A stretch of DNA of 64,000 bases from JAVBMV01 sp031552145 (GCA_031552145.1 JAVBMV010000005.1:62001-126000); one strand, 5' to 3'; positions 39,855 through 49,727 are shown, numbered from the stretch's first letter. Made by a program: numbers and translations. The notes: a model not told the origin generated them from the letters alone.

Positions 39855-40879
39855 GCGACCTGCCCCTTCGCCGCCAGTTGGAGCAGGGCCCCCGGGATAT
39901 CGGAGAGCTCCAGGACGTGCTGCGCCGCGCCGCTCTCGATCGCTACGCGGGGCATGCCGAAGACGACGGAGCTCTTCGGCCCCTGGGCGATGGTGGGCGC
40001 GCCCCGCTCGCGCAGCAGCTTGAGGCCCGTGATGCCGTCGTTGCCCATGCCCGTCAAGATGACGCCCACGCCCAGCCGCCCATACTGCTTCGCGATCGAG
40101 CTCAGGAGCGCGGTACCGGAAGGGCGCAGCCCGTTGATCTCGGGCTCGAGCGAGAGGCGGATTCGGCCTCCCCAGACCGACATATGCGCGTCGTCGGGCG
40201 CGACATAGACGTTGCCGGGCATCAGCCGCTCGCCATGGCGCGCGACGTGGATGACCAAGTTCGAGGTCGAGAGCAGGCGCTGCGAGAGGCGCTGCGAGAA
40301 GCCGTGCGCGATGTGCTGGACCACCATGATGGGGATGGGGAAGGTGGCGGGCAGCTGCCGAAAGATCTGCTCGAGCGCCTCGGGTCCACCGGTAGAGGCG
40401 ACGATGCCAATACAGAGCGGCGGCTGGTGGGTGATGGCGCTCGGTTTGAGGCCCTCAGCCGGGGCAAGCGGCTCCAGCGCCGAGACGGCGGCGGAGCGGA
40501 CGGCGTTCCGGATCAGCTCCGCCTGCGCGGAGAGGCTCTCGGCCTCTTCCGAGGCGCGCGGCTTCTCGATGATCACCAGATTGGAGATCTCGGGATGGCT
40601 CGGAAAATCGTCTGAACCCAAACGATCGGCGAAGCCGGAGATGACCACGATGCTGGCCGTGGTGCTGCGCTTGATCTCTCGGATCGCGGCGAGCCCCCCC
40701 TTGCCGCGCATGTAGAGGTCCATCGTGACGACGTGCGGCTTGTGGAGGAGCGCCAGTGAGACTGCCTCCTCGCCGCTCGCGGCCTCGGCGATCACCTCAA
40801 TGCCAGGCGTTGAAGCGAGCAGCTCCCGCAGGTAGGTGCGGAAGAAGCGAGAGTCGTCGGCGATGAGGCATCTGATCAT
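39842..40879 (-). CDS. cheB: Chemotaxis methylesterase CheB
   Basis: A 345-residue receiver-esterase fusion. The receiver has IADDSRFF and the phospho-acceptor Asp54 in TMDLYMRG. The esterase triad is Ser161 (IVASTGGPEA), His188 (VVQHIAHGFS) and Asp280 (LTGMGNDGITGL). It demethylates or deamidates the receptor encoded upstream. It is the last gene of the six-gene operon that starts at 47554. Confidence 0.92.
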   Translation of the reverse strand: MIRCLIADDSRFFRTYLRELLASTPGIEVIAEAASGEEAVSLALLHKPHVVTMDLYMRGKGGLAAIREIKRSTTASIVVISGFADRLGSDDFPSHPEISNLVIIEKPRASEEAESLSAQAELIRNAVRSAAVSALEPLAPAEGLKPSAITHQPPLCIGIVASTGGPEALEQIFRQLPATFPIPIMVVQHIAHGFSQRLSQRLLSTSNLVIHVARHGERLMPGNVYVAPDDAHMSVWGGRIRLSLEPEINGLRPSGTALLSSIAKQYGRLGVGVILTGMGNDGITGLKLLRERGAPTIAQGPKSSVVFGMPRVAIESGAAQHVLELSDIPGALLQLAAKGQVAQAQ

Positions 40880-40909
40880 CGGAACACAAAGGAGCTGCGA
40901 GGTTGAGGG

Positions 40910-43258
40910 TTAGAGATCGGGCAGGAGCTGGCGCACCGTCTCGAGGAGGGCCCCGCGCTCCACCTCGCTCTTCACCAGGTATCGGTTGGCGCCCGCGGCA
41001 TAGCCCATCGCCCGATCGGCCGGGGCATCGAGCGAGGTGACCATGATGACGGGGATCGCGGAGAGCTGTGGCGAGCTCTTGATTCGGCGCGTCAGGCCCA
41101 TGCCGTCGAGCCTGGGCATCTCCACGTCGGTGACGACCGCCTTCACGGGGTTTTGTTTCAAGAACTCCCAGGCCTCTTCGCCGTCGCCCGCCGCGAAGAC
41201 CTCGAAGCCGGCGACCTCCAGGATCGCCCGCATGGCGGAGCGGGTGGTGAGCGAGTCGTCGACGACCAGCACGCGGGAGGAGAGGAGGCCAGTCTCTTGT
41301 GCCTCTCGCCCCGTGGGGCGCGAGGCACGCAGCAACTCGTGTGGGTTCAGGACCGAGATGACTCTGCCATCATCCAGCAGCGCGGCGCCGCCCAGGTGCA
41401 TGCAGTGGGAGAGATGGCGACCGAGCGGGTGGATGACGATCTCCTGGCTCGAGACGACGGCGTCGACACCGAAGACGGCGCGGCTGCCTCCCATGCTGAG
41501 CAGGAGCGCGGGGCGGATCCCCTTTGCCGAGTTCGAACCCTCGCGGATGCGCATGTTGAGCAGGCGCGCGAGGGAGAAGAAGCGGACCTGCTTCTCGTCG
41601 ACCTTCACATGCTCGACGCCGGCGATGGTGGCGAGCTGCTCCGGCTCCAACAGCAGGATGCGCTCCACCGCCTCGAAGGGGATCGCCGCGAGCTCCGCGT
41701 CTACCTGCACGACGACTGACATGGAGCCTGCCAGCGTCAGGGGCAGGTCCAGGGAGAACTGAGTCTCACGCCCGGGGACGCTCTTGACCTCGACGTTGCC
41801 GCCCAGGGAGCTAACGCTCGAGAAGAGGATGTCCATGCCGACGCCACGGCCAGAGATGGAGGTGACCTTATCGGCCGTGGTGACGCCGTGGCCAAAAATG
41901 AGTCGGTGCGCGTCCGAGTCGGCGAGCTGCGCTGCTTCGCTCGTGCTGAGGAGGCCTGCCTTGACCGCCGCCACTTTGATGCGCGAGGAGTCGAGACCTT
42001 TCCCGTCGTCGGTGACCAAGATGCGGATTCGCTGGCCGTTCGGTTCGACCGAGATAGTCAACCTGCCGTCGGAAGGCTTTCCAGCGCCGCGCCGCTCTTC
42101 GGGCAGCTCGATTCCGTGGTCGATCGCGTTCCTGACCACGTGCATGAGCGGATCCTTCAGCTCCTCCAGAATCCGCCGATCGAGCCGGACCGCGCCGCCC
42201 GCGACGGTGTAGGTCACCTGCTTGCCCAAGCGGCCCGCCGTCTCGCGGATGGTTGGACGCAGCGAATCGAGCAGCTCCGAGGCGGGGACCATGCGCAGCG
42301 CTTTGAGGTCCTCGCGCACCATTACGGCCGAGACGGCCGCCTGCTCCACCTCGCGCTGCACCTCGAAGGCCATGTGCGCGAGCGAGCGCTCCACGTCGCG
42401 CAGCTTTCGGCGCGCCGCCTGGAGCAGCGTGTCGGTCTCCGACGAGGCGTGGGCGTCGAGCGAGAGCCTCGCCAAGATCGCGGAGAGCTCGCCGTTCGTG
42501 GCGCCGATGGTGTTCGCAAAGGCGAGGAGGTCGGCGCCACGGCGTTGCTGCCTGTAGCGCCCCTGCATCAGGTTCTCGACCTGCCTGGAGACCGAGTTGA
42601 TGGCGCCGATCGAGACGCGGATGACGCGATCGTCGCGAGATGCGTCGACGCTCTCTTGTAGCTTCGGCTCCTCCGAGGCGGAGCGCTGTTGGATGGGCTC
42701 GCCGGCCTCCTGAGGTCCGAGCGGCACAGGAGGAGCTACTTTCAGGGTCTTCGCGGGGCCGAGCTTTATCTGTGGAATGGATTGAGTGCGTTGCGCGGGG
42801 CGTTGCGCCGGGGCCGGTGCAGTGGGTGCTGGCGCCGCGGCGGCCGGTTCGCTGCCCGCGCCCGGCGCGCTGGCTTGCAGAGTCCCCAGGGCGGCAGAGA
42901 GTCGCTTGAGGAGGGCGCCAATCTCTTCGACCGAGGGCTCCTCTCCCGCGTCGCCGCGCGTCAGCGCCTGCTCTCCGGCGCCAACTGCCGAGAGAATTAC
43001 CTCGACGTGGGCGGCATCGAGGTGCTCGTGTCCATCGAGCGAAATAAGGATATTCTCGATGCCGTGCGCCAGACGCTCGAGATCGGAGAGCCCGAGGCTG
43101 CCCGCGGCGCCCTTCAAGCTGTGCGCGACCCTGCGGACGTTGCGCAGCTTCTCTGTCCCATGCTCGAGCTCGAGCGCGCCAGCGCTGATCACCTGGAAGT
43201 GCTCCCGCGCCTCGGCGACGAAGACCGGCCAGAGCTTTTTTCGGAGAAGGGGATCCAT
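40910..43258 (-). CDS. cheA: CheA-type hybrid histidine kinase with C-terminal receiver
   Basis: A 782-residue kinase. Domains in order are Hpt with phospho-His46 (RRVAHSLKGAAGS), a Pro/Ala linker (about 130-205), a dimer helix region, the HATPase core (HVVRNAIDHGIELPEE, DDGKGLD, GRGVGMD), a CheW-like domain (FEAVERILLLEPEQL, LLSMGGSRAVFGVD), and a receiver (VLVVDDSLTTRSAM, TDVEMPRLDG). This CheA-receiver fusion resembles FrzE of Myxococcus. No separate CheY lies in the cluster. cheW is directly upstream and cheB downstream. Confidence 0.92.
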   Translation of the reverse strand: MDPLLRKKLWPVFVAEAREHFQVISAGALELEHGTEKLRNVRRVAHSLKGAAGSLGLSDLERLAHGIENILISLDGHEHLDAAHVEVILSAVGAGEQALTRGDAGEEPSVEEIGALLKRLSAALGTLQASAPGAGSEPAAAAPAPTAPAPAQRPAQRTQSIPQIKLGPAKTLKVAPPVPLGPQEAGEPIQQRSASEEPKLQESVDASRDDRVIRVSIGAINSVSRQVENLMQGRYRQQRRGADLLAFANTIGATNGELSAILARLSLDAHASSETDTLLQAARRKLRDVERSLAHMAFEVQREVEQAAVSAVMVREDLKALRMVPASELLDSLRPTIRETAGRLGKQVTYTVAGGAVRLDRRILEELKDPLMHVVRNAIDHGIELPEERRGAGKPSDGRLTISVEPNGQRIRILVTDDGKGLDSSRIKVAAVKAGLLSTSEAAQLADSDAHRLIFGHGVTTADKVTSISGRGVGMDILFSSVSSLGGNVEVKSVPGRETQFSLDLPLTLAGSMSVVVQVDAELAAIPFEAVERILLLEPEQLATIAGVEHVKVDEKQVRFFSLARLLNMRIREGSNSAKGIRPALLLSMGGSRAVFGVDAVVSSQEIVIHPLGRHLSHCMHLGGAALLDDGRVISVLNPHELLRASRPTGREAQETGLLSSRVLVVDDSLTTRSAMRAILEVAGFEVFAAGDGEEAWEFLKQNPVKAVVTDVEMPRLDGMGLTRRIKSSPQLSAIPVIMVTSLDAPADRAMGYAAGANRYLVKSEVERGALLETVRQLLPDL

Positions 43259-43261
43259 GAA

Positions 43262-43849
43262 TCAGTGGCTCGACGAGGTCGCTGCTCGTCCAATTGCTTT
43301 GATGTCCAAAATTGCGAGGCGATCGCCGGTGACGTGCAGGAAGGGGCCGCTCATCGGGCGCTCCCACCCTTCGCGCGGGATGTTGATGCTGCCCTCGATC
43401 GCCTCGACAGCGAGCGCGAAGACCTCCTCGCCGTCATTGACGACCAACGCGCGCTTCAGATCGGTCATGCCCCCGCCGGAGAGCCCCAAGATCTGCCGCA
43501 GGTCGAGGACCGGTACGATCAGGGCCCTGACCGAGAAGGCGCCCAGGATGTGGCGCGGCGTGCCGAGCAGCGCAGCCAGTGTCTTGGTCTCGAAGACCGT
43601 ATCCACCTGCTTGACGGGCAGGGCATACCGCTCGCCGCCCACCCGAAAGACCAGCACTTCGATCTTCTCGAGGTCGACCTGCTCGGTCTGAGAGTGGATC
43701 GGCTCCGCCAGCTGGTGGGCACGCTCCGCCAGGATGCGCTCGCGATCCTGGGGCGTCTGCTGCCCTTCCATGCGCTGGACGGCCTCGTCGAGGCGCGAGA
43801 AGTGCTCCTCGAAGACGTTCGCCATGGGCGTGTTGGAGATGAGAGGCAT
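43262..43849 (-). CDS. cheW: CheW-like coupling protein 1
   Basis: A 195-residue protein. After a helical start rich in Glu and Gln it has a CheW domain (VLVFRVGGERYALPVKQVDTVFE, ILGAFSVRALIVPVLDLRQILGL, EEVFALAVEAIEG). It links the receptor to the CheA kinase. The stop is three bases from the cheA start. A second CheW-like protein begins the operon. Confidence 0.9.
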   Translation of the reverse strand: MPLISNTPMANVFEEHFSRLDEAVQRMEGQQTPQDRERILAERAHQLAEPIHSQTEQVDLEKIEVLVFRVGGERYALPVKQVDTVFETKTLAALLGTPRHILGAFSVRALIVPVLDLRQILGLSGGGMTDLKRALVVNDGEEVFALAVEAIEGSINIPREGWERPMSGPFLHVTGDRLAILDIKAIGRAATSSSH

Positions 43850-43855
43850 AGGCGG

Positions 43856-45505
43856 CTAGACCTGATAGCGGTTGACCATCTCGGTGAGGCCGCGCGAGAC
43901 CTGGGTGAGGCCCGAGGCGACCGACTCGATCTTTCGGGTGCCCTCATGGACCTCGAGCATGGAGGCCGAGAGCTCCTCGATCGCGGCGACGATCTGCTCG
44001 ACGCCCAACGTCTGCTGCCGCGTGTTGTCGGCGATCTGACGCGCTGCCAACGAAGAGTCGCGGATCACCTCGGCGAGGCCGGCGATGGAGGAGCCGGCGC
44101 TTCGGGCCAGATCCATGGCGCTCTGGGCGCGCTTGTTGCCTTCCTCGGTGGCCGAGACGGCTGCGCGCGTGCCCTTCTGGACCTCCGAGAGGATAGCTCT
44201 CACCTCGCCAGCGGCTACCTTCGACTGCTCGGCCAGGTTGCGCATCTCCATGGCGACAATAGCGAAGCCGCGTCCATGTTCGCCCGCCTTGGCGGCCTCG
44301 ATGGAGGCGTTGAGCGCGAGCAGGTTCGACTGCTCGGACAGATCCTTCATCGTCGTCATGATGTCGCCGATCTGCAGGGTGCGCTCCGAGAGATCCATGA
44401 TGGAGCGCGCGATGGCGTTGACCTGATCGCTCAGCTTCGAGAGACCCTCGATCGACTCGTCGACGACGCGCCGCCCGTCATGCGACAGCTCCTCCGAGCG
44501 CAGCGCCAGCTGGATCACGGCGTCGGCATGTTCGGTGGCCTGTTTCGAGGTCTGCGCGATCTCGGTGACCGTGGCCGAGGTCTCGTTGATGGCCGAGGAC
44601 TGCTGGCTCGCCATGGCCGACTGCTGACTCGAGGTGGAGAGGATGTTGGTCACCTCTGCCTCCACTTCTTGGGAGGTGCTGAGGAGGCGGGTGACCATCG
44701 AGTTGAGCTCGCCCTTCATCTTGTCGAAGCCCTGCGACAGGAGGCGCATCTCACCGGTTCCCTCGGGGCCGGTCGAGACCGTCAAGTCGCCCTGCGCGAT
44801 CGCCTGCGCGGCGTGGGCCAACTGCTCGAGCGGCTGGGTGAGGCGCCTCGCGAAGAGCAAGACCAGCAGGATGCAGAGCACCACGGCCGTCACGTCCCAG
44901 AAGAGCGCGAAGCGGACCGCGGAGGTCATGGTCGGCGTAAAGGGGAACTCCAGGAAGCCGAAGACGAGCGTTCCCTCCTTGGGGGCGGCGCTCGTGCCGC
45001 CCTCGTCGGGCAGTCGGTATTTGATCTCGACAGGGTAGAGATACTTCTGTCCCAGCGCGACCGGCTCGGCCAAAGTGACCTTCTTGGAGCGATCGGCTCG
45101 AGAGAGCGACTCGAGCAGTGGATCGAGGTCGTCGGTGCCCAGCTTCGGTTCGAAGCCCGAGGCGACGACGACGCCACCCGGGTTCTTGATCGCGAGCGCG
45201 ATCATTCGAGTCTGCGAGCGCTGGTAATTGTCCAGGGCAGCATGGAGCCCCGCGTAGCCCGACTCCTCGGGAACGCTCGCGAGCAGGTGGACCAGTCCGT
45301 CACCGATATCCTCGTAATAGGAGTAGGTGATGGAGTCCCACGTCTTCTGCAAGACGCGAGGGATGAGGACGAACTGGACCAGGAGGATGGGGATCGCCGC
45401 GATGGCGAGCACCAGAGTGATCTTCGTCCGCGTCGAATCGAAGCGACCTCGGTTGCGGAGGGCTCGGCGCTGCGATTTCATTGTTTTGTCGTTGGAAGGG
45501 ACCAT
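43856..45505 (-). CDS. Membrane methyl-accepting chemotaxis protein
   Basis: A 549-residue receptor with a first membrane segment near residues 27-49, a periplasmic sensing region of about 150 residues, a second segment near 205-222 (VVLCILLVLLFA), a HAMP region (RRLTQPLEQLAHAAQ) and a signalling domain containing LSEQSNLLALNASIEAAKAGEHGRGFAIVAMEMRNLA. No pentapeptide is visible at the C-terminus for CheR binding. The ligand is unknown. It sits between cheR and cheW. Confidence 0.92.
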   Translation of the reverse strand: MVPSNDKTMKSQRRALRNRGRFDSTRTKITLVLAIAAIPILLVQFVLIPRVLQKTWDSITYSYYEDIGDGLVHLLASVPEESGYAGLHAALDNYQRSQTRMIALAIKNPGGVVVASGFEPKLGTDDLDPLLESLSRADRSKKVTLAEPVALGQKYLYPVEIKYRLPDEGGTSAAPKEGTLVFGFLEFPFTPTMTSAVRFALFWDVTAVVLCILLVLLFARRLTQPLEQLAHAAQAIAQGDLTVSTGPEGTGEMRLLSQGFDKMKGELNSMVTRLLSTSQEVEAEVTNILSTSSQQSAMASQQSSAINETSATVTEIAQTSKQATEHADAVIQLALRSEELSHDGRRVVDESIEGLSKLSDQVNAIARSIMDLSERTLQIGDIMTTMKDLSEQSNLLALNASIEAAKAGEHGRGFAIVAMEMRNLAEQSKVAAGEVRAILSEVQKGTRAAVSATEEGNKRAQSAMDLARSAGSSIAGLAEVIRDSSLAARQIADNTRQQTLGVEQIVAAIEELSASMLEVHEGTRKIESVASGLTQVSRGLTEMVNRYQV

Positions 45506-45521
45506 GGTTCACTCGTCACGA

Positions 45522-46985
45522 TTACTGTGGTTTCTGTCTCTGCAGCGCGCGCCTCAAGGTGCCCGCGGTCATGCTCTCCACCCCGCGCAACTGCAACTCT
45601 TCGGACATTGTGCTCAAGACGGCAAGGGCTCTCTCGCGCGCGCGGGCCGCATGGTCACGCATTCCCAGTCGCCCATAGAGCGCGACGAGGCTGGCGAGCG
45701 CCGTGGCGAAGGTGGGGTCGAGCGAGACCGCGCGCTCCAGCGCGGAGACCGCGGCCAAGAGATCGCCTCGCCCCTCCGCGACGATGGCGAGCAGCTGTTG
45801 GCATTCTGGGAGAAAATCGGTTCCGATGCAGTGCTTCGCTAAACGCTCTGCCTCGGCGAGTCTTCCCGCGCGCGCTGCCTCGCGGGCGCTCTCATAGATT
45901 GAGCGGGGATCCTGCGGCTTCGAGCCCTGTGTCTGCCTTCCGGGGAGCGCTGGTTGGTTGGGTAGCATCGGTGGGGCGGGCGCGGCGGGGCGGGGAGCGG
46001 GAGTGCCCCCCGTTTGACCGGGACGCCCTTTCGCCGCATGAGGAGTAGGCGTCGGCTTTCCCGCGACTCCCTGGTGCTGTCCGCTCGACGAACGCGAGGC
46101 CAAGTGCTGGCCGATGCCCATGCCGAGCGCCGCGCTGGTGGGCCTCATGAGAAAGCGCGCGTTGCCCTCTGTGACCGTCTCGAGGCCGAGGTGCTGGGCG
46201 AGCGGAAACTCCACGGGGCTGAGCACCAGCAGCCCTCCGGGGCGCAGCGCGCTGGCGAGAGCAGCCACCACGGCGGCGGCCGTTTCGGGAGAGAAATAGA
46301 TGAGGACGTTCCTGCAGAAGACGATATGGCAATCGGCGATGGGCGGAGCGGCGCCGCTCTCGAGGGAGAGAAGATTGTGGCGCAGGAACTCCACCTTGTG
46401 TCTGTTCAGGTGAGAGACCCGCCGGACCTGCTGCTCGGGCTCGCCCGTCCCCGTGTCCTTTGCCTCGAAGAGCGATTGCTCTCGCTCGGGGGTGAGGTTT
46501 CGTCGAGACCAGTCTCGGTATAGCCCCGCGCGCGCCTTCGCGATCGCCCTGTCGGAGATATCGGTCGCGAGGACGCGGTCGGAGTAGCTCCTGCCGAGCG
46601 AGGTGAGCATCGCCGCGATGCTGTAGGGCTCCTCGCCGGTGGAACAGCCCGCGCACCAGATCCGCAGAGAGATTTCGTCGCTCCAATCGCGCTTGATGAT
46701 CTCCTGCAAGGCGGCGAACTGTTCCGGATGCCTGAAGAAGTAGGACTCGCCGATGACCGTCTGTTCGATCAGCGCCTGCAGCGCGCCCTGATCGCCCACG
46801 GAGAGGCGATCCATGAGCTGCTCGGGGGAGAGCTTCAGCTCGTTCGCGGTCTTTCGGGAGGCCTCGACGAGCGTGTGGCGCAGCGCGCGAATCAGCGAGA
46901 GTCCGCTCTGTTTCTTCAGGAGCCGCTCCAGCTCGTCCAGCTCCCTGTTATCGAGCGTATTGAGCCGCGGAAGGGGAGTTATCAC
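45522..46985 (-). CDS. cheR: CheR methyltransferase with C-terminal TPR region
   Basis: A 487-residue protein. Residues about 10-275 are CheR: an N-terminal helical domain, then IWCAGCSTGEEPYSIA (SAM site), FCRNVLIYFSPETAAAV and LSPVEFPLAQHLGLETV. A Pro/Ala linker follows, and the last 120 residues are TPR-like (SIYESAREAARAGRLAEAERLAKH, RGDLLAAVSALERAVSLDP). This CheR-TPR fusion recalls FrzF. The GTG start overlaps the cheW stop. Confidence 0.92.
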   Translation of the reverse strand: MITPLPRLNTLDNRELDELERLLKKQSGLSLIRALRHTLVEASRKTANELKLSPEQLMDRLSVGDQGALQALIEQTVIGESYFFRHPEQFAALQEIIKRDWSDEISLRIWCAGCSTGEEPYSIAAMLTSLGRSYSDRVLATDISDRAIAKARAGLYRDWSRRNLTPEREQSLFEAKDTGTGEPEQQVRRVSHLNRHKVEFLRHNLLSLESGAAPPIADCHIVFCRNVLIYFSPETAAAVVAALASALRPGGLLVLSPVEFPLAQHLGLETVTEGNARFLMRPTSAALGMGIGQHLASRSSSGQHQGVAGKPTPTPHAAKGRPGQTGGTPAPRPAAPAPPMLPNQPALPGRQTQGSKPQDPRSIYESAREAARAGRLAEAERLAKHCIGTDFLPECQQLLAIVAEGRGDLLAAVSALERAVSLDPTFATALASLVALYGRLGMRDHAARARERALAVLSTMSEELQLRGVESMTAGTLRRALQRQKPQ

Positions 46986-47554
46986 CGCCGCTCCTGAGGG
47001 ACATCGCCCGCCGCGATGGCGCCAGCCGGGGTAACGGAGAGGAGCGAGAGGAAGCGGTCGAGCGCGACGACGGGAACGACAGTGTCACCGGTGACACCGA
47101 GCCCCGCGAGGATGGAGGAGCCGAGTAGGTCGCTCGGGATGCTCACCTCGGGTCCAGGAGGGGTGAGGTTTGGGATGACTTGGCTAGCGGCGTCGACGAC
47201 GAAGGCGAGCCCCGAATTGCGCATCACCAGTATGTGCGCCTCGAAGGGAGGCGCCGCTCGGCCTGTCATCCAGGCGCCGAGATCGACGGCCACGCGCGGC
47301 TCGCCTCTGAAGCGGAAGGTGCCCATGACCCAGCTCGGGCAGTCGACGAGAGGGTCCGTCTTGACCAAGCGGGTGATCTCGAGGACGGAAGAGGCGTTGA
47401 TGGCGCATTTCGCGCCGCAGACCTCGAAGAGCACGAAGGTGGAGGCGAGAATGGCATTGGCGTCGAGGAGCGCGAGCTCGCTGTGGACCTGAGCGATCTC
47501 TGCTTCGAGTCTCTTGAGGCGCTCGGCGAGTTCTTTGCGCTGCGGTTCGCTCAT
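46982..47554 (-). CDS. cheW: CheW-like coupling protein 2, first gene of chemosensory operon
   Basis: A 190-residue protein with a short N-terminal coiled coil (ELAERLKRLEAEIAQVHSELALL), then a CheW domain (TFVLFEVCGAKCAINASSVLEI, VMGTFRFRGEPRVAVDLGAWM, VPVVALDRFLSLL). It differs from CheW 1 and may link another receptor. Next in order are cheR, receptor, cheW 1, cheA and cheB. Confidence 0.88.
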   Translation of the reverse strand: MSEPQRKELAERLKRLEAEIAQVHSELALLDANAILASTFVLFEVCGAKCAINASSVLEITRLVKTDPLVDCPSWVMGTFRFRGEPRVAVDLGAWMTGRAAPPFEAHILVMRNSGLAFVVDAASQVIPNLTPPGPEVSIPSDLLGSSILAGLGVTGDTVVPVVALDRFLSLLSVTPAGAIAAGDVPQERR

Positions 47555-47631
47555 CGGTAATCCGTGGGCGGAAGCTACCTCGCGCCCCGAATAGGGTCAA
47601 AGAATCTGGGTTGTAGGGGAAAGGGGTCGGT

Positions 47632-47671
47632 GGCCCCTGTTACGGGCTGAACGCATGGCGCGCCAGGGGCC
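47632..47671 (-). terminator. Hairpin after sulfatase-fold gene
   Basis: GGCCCCTG at 47632-47639 pairs with CAGGGGCC at 47664-47671, loop of 24 bases, located 19 bases past the stop of the gene ending at 47690 and upstream of the chemosensory operon. Confidence 0.4.
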
Positions 47672-47689
47672 GCTCGGCCAGCACGCGCG

Positions 47690-49576
47690 CTACTGGCTGG
47701 CCGCGCGGTTCGTGGGGCGCCGGAAGAGCTTCAGGATCTCGCTGGAAGAGGCGGCAAAGAGGGCGTCTCCTCCCTCGAGCGGGCGGTCGTCCAGGCCGGT
47801 GATCCGCATCCCAAGCGAAGAGAAATGGACCTTGAAGCGGGGGCCGATGGCGGCATACCTCGGTTCCCATCCCACCGTGGCCAAGACGAAGCGCTCTTTC
47901 GGGGCGTCGAAGAGCGACATTCCGTCGGAGTAGCTCGAGGGCGCGTGGCTGTCTCCCAGAAGTGAGAAGAGAGTGGGGACCAGATCGACGTGGCTCGTCA
48001 CGCTGTCGATGGCCCCGGAGGCCGGCACCCCGTCGCCGAAGAGGAGCATCGGGACGTGCGTCTGCTCGGCGTCGACATCGGAGCCGTGGCCGATGCGTCC
48101 CTTCTCGCCAAAGGCCTCCCCGTGGTCGCCGGTGAAGAGCGTCAGCGGGAGCCTGCCGCGCTTCTCCCCATACCAGGAGAGGAACTCGGCCAGCTTCGTG
48201 TCCACCTCGGTGGCGGCGTTCTGCGCGCGCCGCTGGAGCAGGCTCCGGTCCAGATTGGGAGAGCGAATGCCACCCTTTCCGTCCCAGAAGGGAGTGGCGC
48301 GGGCCGAGCGCTCGGGAAAGGAGTAGTTGAAGTGGGTGCCCGTGAAGAAGAGCAGGGTGAAGAGCGGCGTCGCCGGGTCGGCTTCGCCGATCTCCTGACG
48401 CGCGGCCGAGAGCATCGCCTCGTCGCGCGCGCTGCCCTCGCCTTCGAGAAAGGTCGTCAGCTCGCTCGATACTTCCTTGAAGGCGCCCTGCTGCAGGCCC
48501 ATCCAGTCGACCCCAGAGGCCGTCAGGATCCTCACCCGGTAGCCGTTCGCCTTCATCGCCGAGAAGAGCAGGGGAGAGAGTCCCGCCCCGATGGCGGCGT
48601 CGGCCTTGGTGCCCTGGATCCCGAAGAGCGCTCCGAAGACGCCGTGATAGGTGCCGCAGCCGGTAGAGTAGTGGCGCGTGAACCAGGTGCCGCTCTCCCG
48701 CCGCGCATAGAGCGCCGGCATCGTCTCGGGGGTGAGGTAATCGGCGCGCATGCTCTCGGAGAGTACGAAGAGGACATCGGGCCGCTTGTCGAAGACGATC
48801 TGCGAAGGCTCGAGTCTGCCGGGCAGCGCCGCGAACTCCGCTTCGCTCGAGTGGAGCGTCCCGCTCCCCAGCGCGGAGGGGCGGCCGGTCAACTGGACCA
48901 ACAAGCCATTCATGCGCAGCGGGAGCTGCAGCGGCAGCACATCGCTGGCTGCGCAGAAGGATGGACCTCCAAGGAAGTTGAGCGTGGCGATATAGGCGCG
49001 CTCGGTCAGGCCGAGTGCCAACAGGAGAAGGACGAGCCCAAGGGCCCTCCGCCCCGCGAGCCGTCCGGAGGTGGAGATCCGGCGAAGCAGCGCGCGGCCG
49101 AGGGTGACGTCGACGGCGAGGAAGAGCGCGCCCTGCGCGAAGTAGCGCGCGAGCTCGCTCGCCGCGAGGCCCGTCTCCGCCAGCGCGTTCGGCTGCACCG
49201 CGACCCTGAAGAAGAAGGCGTTGATGTGAAATCCGACCGAGGCGAAGAGCGTCGAGTCGATCGCGAGCGCCAGCGCGCCCAGCCCTGTGGCCGCGGGCAG
49301 GGCAAGGGCATAGAGGCGCCGCCAGCGCCCCAGCGGTGCCGTGAGGAGGAAGGGAATGAGCGCGAGCGTGAGAGAGCTGACGGCGTAGGAGGGCGCGAGC
49401 GCCCAGGCGCCACCAGGAGGCACCGCGCCCGCTGCCTGACGGATAGAGCCCCAGTAGAGCCAGGGGATGATGGGCGCGTGCGCGAGGGCCCAGCAGAGCC
49501 CCGCGAATCGAAGGGTGCGGCGCTCCGCGGCGTCCTCGCGCGGCGGCGACTTCTTGGGTGCTTCGGCGTGCGACAT
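47690..49576 (-). CDS. Membrane protein with sulfatase/phosphoethanolamine-transferase-like domain
   Basis: A 628-residue protein with about five membrane segments in the first 220 residues, then an extracytoplasmic alkaline phosphatase-fold domain. The domain has DVLFVLSESMRADYLT, TRHYSTGCGTYHGVFGALFGIQG (region of the metal-binding Thr), TLLFFTGTHFNYSFP and LTLFTGDHGEAFGEKG with HVPMLLFGDG. The layout is like YejM/PbgA and LtaS proteins, which handle membrane lipids or lipid head groups. Start is uncertain; ATG 49576 gives MSHAEAPKK, and another ATG lies ten codons upstream. It is divergent from ugd. Confidence 0.85.
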   Translation of the reverse strand: MSHAEAPKKSPPREDAAERRTLRFAGLCWALAHAPIIPWLYWGSIRQAAGAVPPGGAWALAPSYAVSSLTLALIPFLLTAPLGRWRRLYALALPAATGLGALALAIDSTLFASVGFHINAFFFRVAVQPNALAETGLAASELARYFAQGALFLAVDVTLGRALLRRISTSGRLAGRRALGLVLLLLALGLTERAYIATLNFLGGPSFCAASDVLPLQLPLRMNGLLVQLTGRPSALGSGTLHSSEAEFAALPGRLEPSQIVFDKRPDVLFVLSESMRADYLTPETMPALYARRESGTWFTRHYSTGCGTYHGVFGALFGIQGTKADAAIGAGLSPLLFSAMKANGYRVRILTASGVDWMGLQQGAFKEVSSELTTFLEGEGSARDEAMLSAARQEIGEADPATPLFTLLFFTGTHFNYSFPERSARATPFWDGKGGIRSPNLDRSLLQRRAQNAATEVDTKLAEFLSWYGEKRGRLPLTLFTGDHGEAFGEKGRIGHGSDVDAEQTHVPMLLFGDGVPASGAIDSVTSHVDLVPTLFSLLGDSHAPSSYSDGMSLFDAPKERFVLATVGWEPRYAAIGPRFKVHFSSLGMRITGLDDRPLEGGDALFAASSSEILKLFRRPTNRAASQ

Positions 49577-49727
49577 GGCGCCGCAGTCAATCACTCCCCG
49601 GACCATTTGTCTTGGGGGCGGCCCGCGCGAGCGCGCCATTGCGGCGCACCTATGCAGGACCTACAATCCGCGCCTGCTCGGCTGGGCGACGCTCCTGGCC
49701 GCAACGTCAAGGTGACGCGGAGAGTGA

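Noticed and set aside
42689..46048. 1119-codon open frame on the plus strand opposite cheA, cheW and the receptor
   Set aside because: It is antisense to three well-supported chemosensory genes and has the Arg/Leu/Gly/Asp-rich composition of a GC-rich mirror frame, with no known motif.
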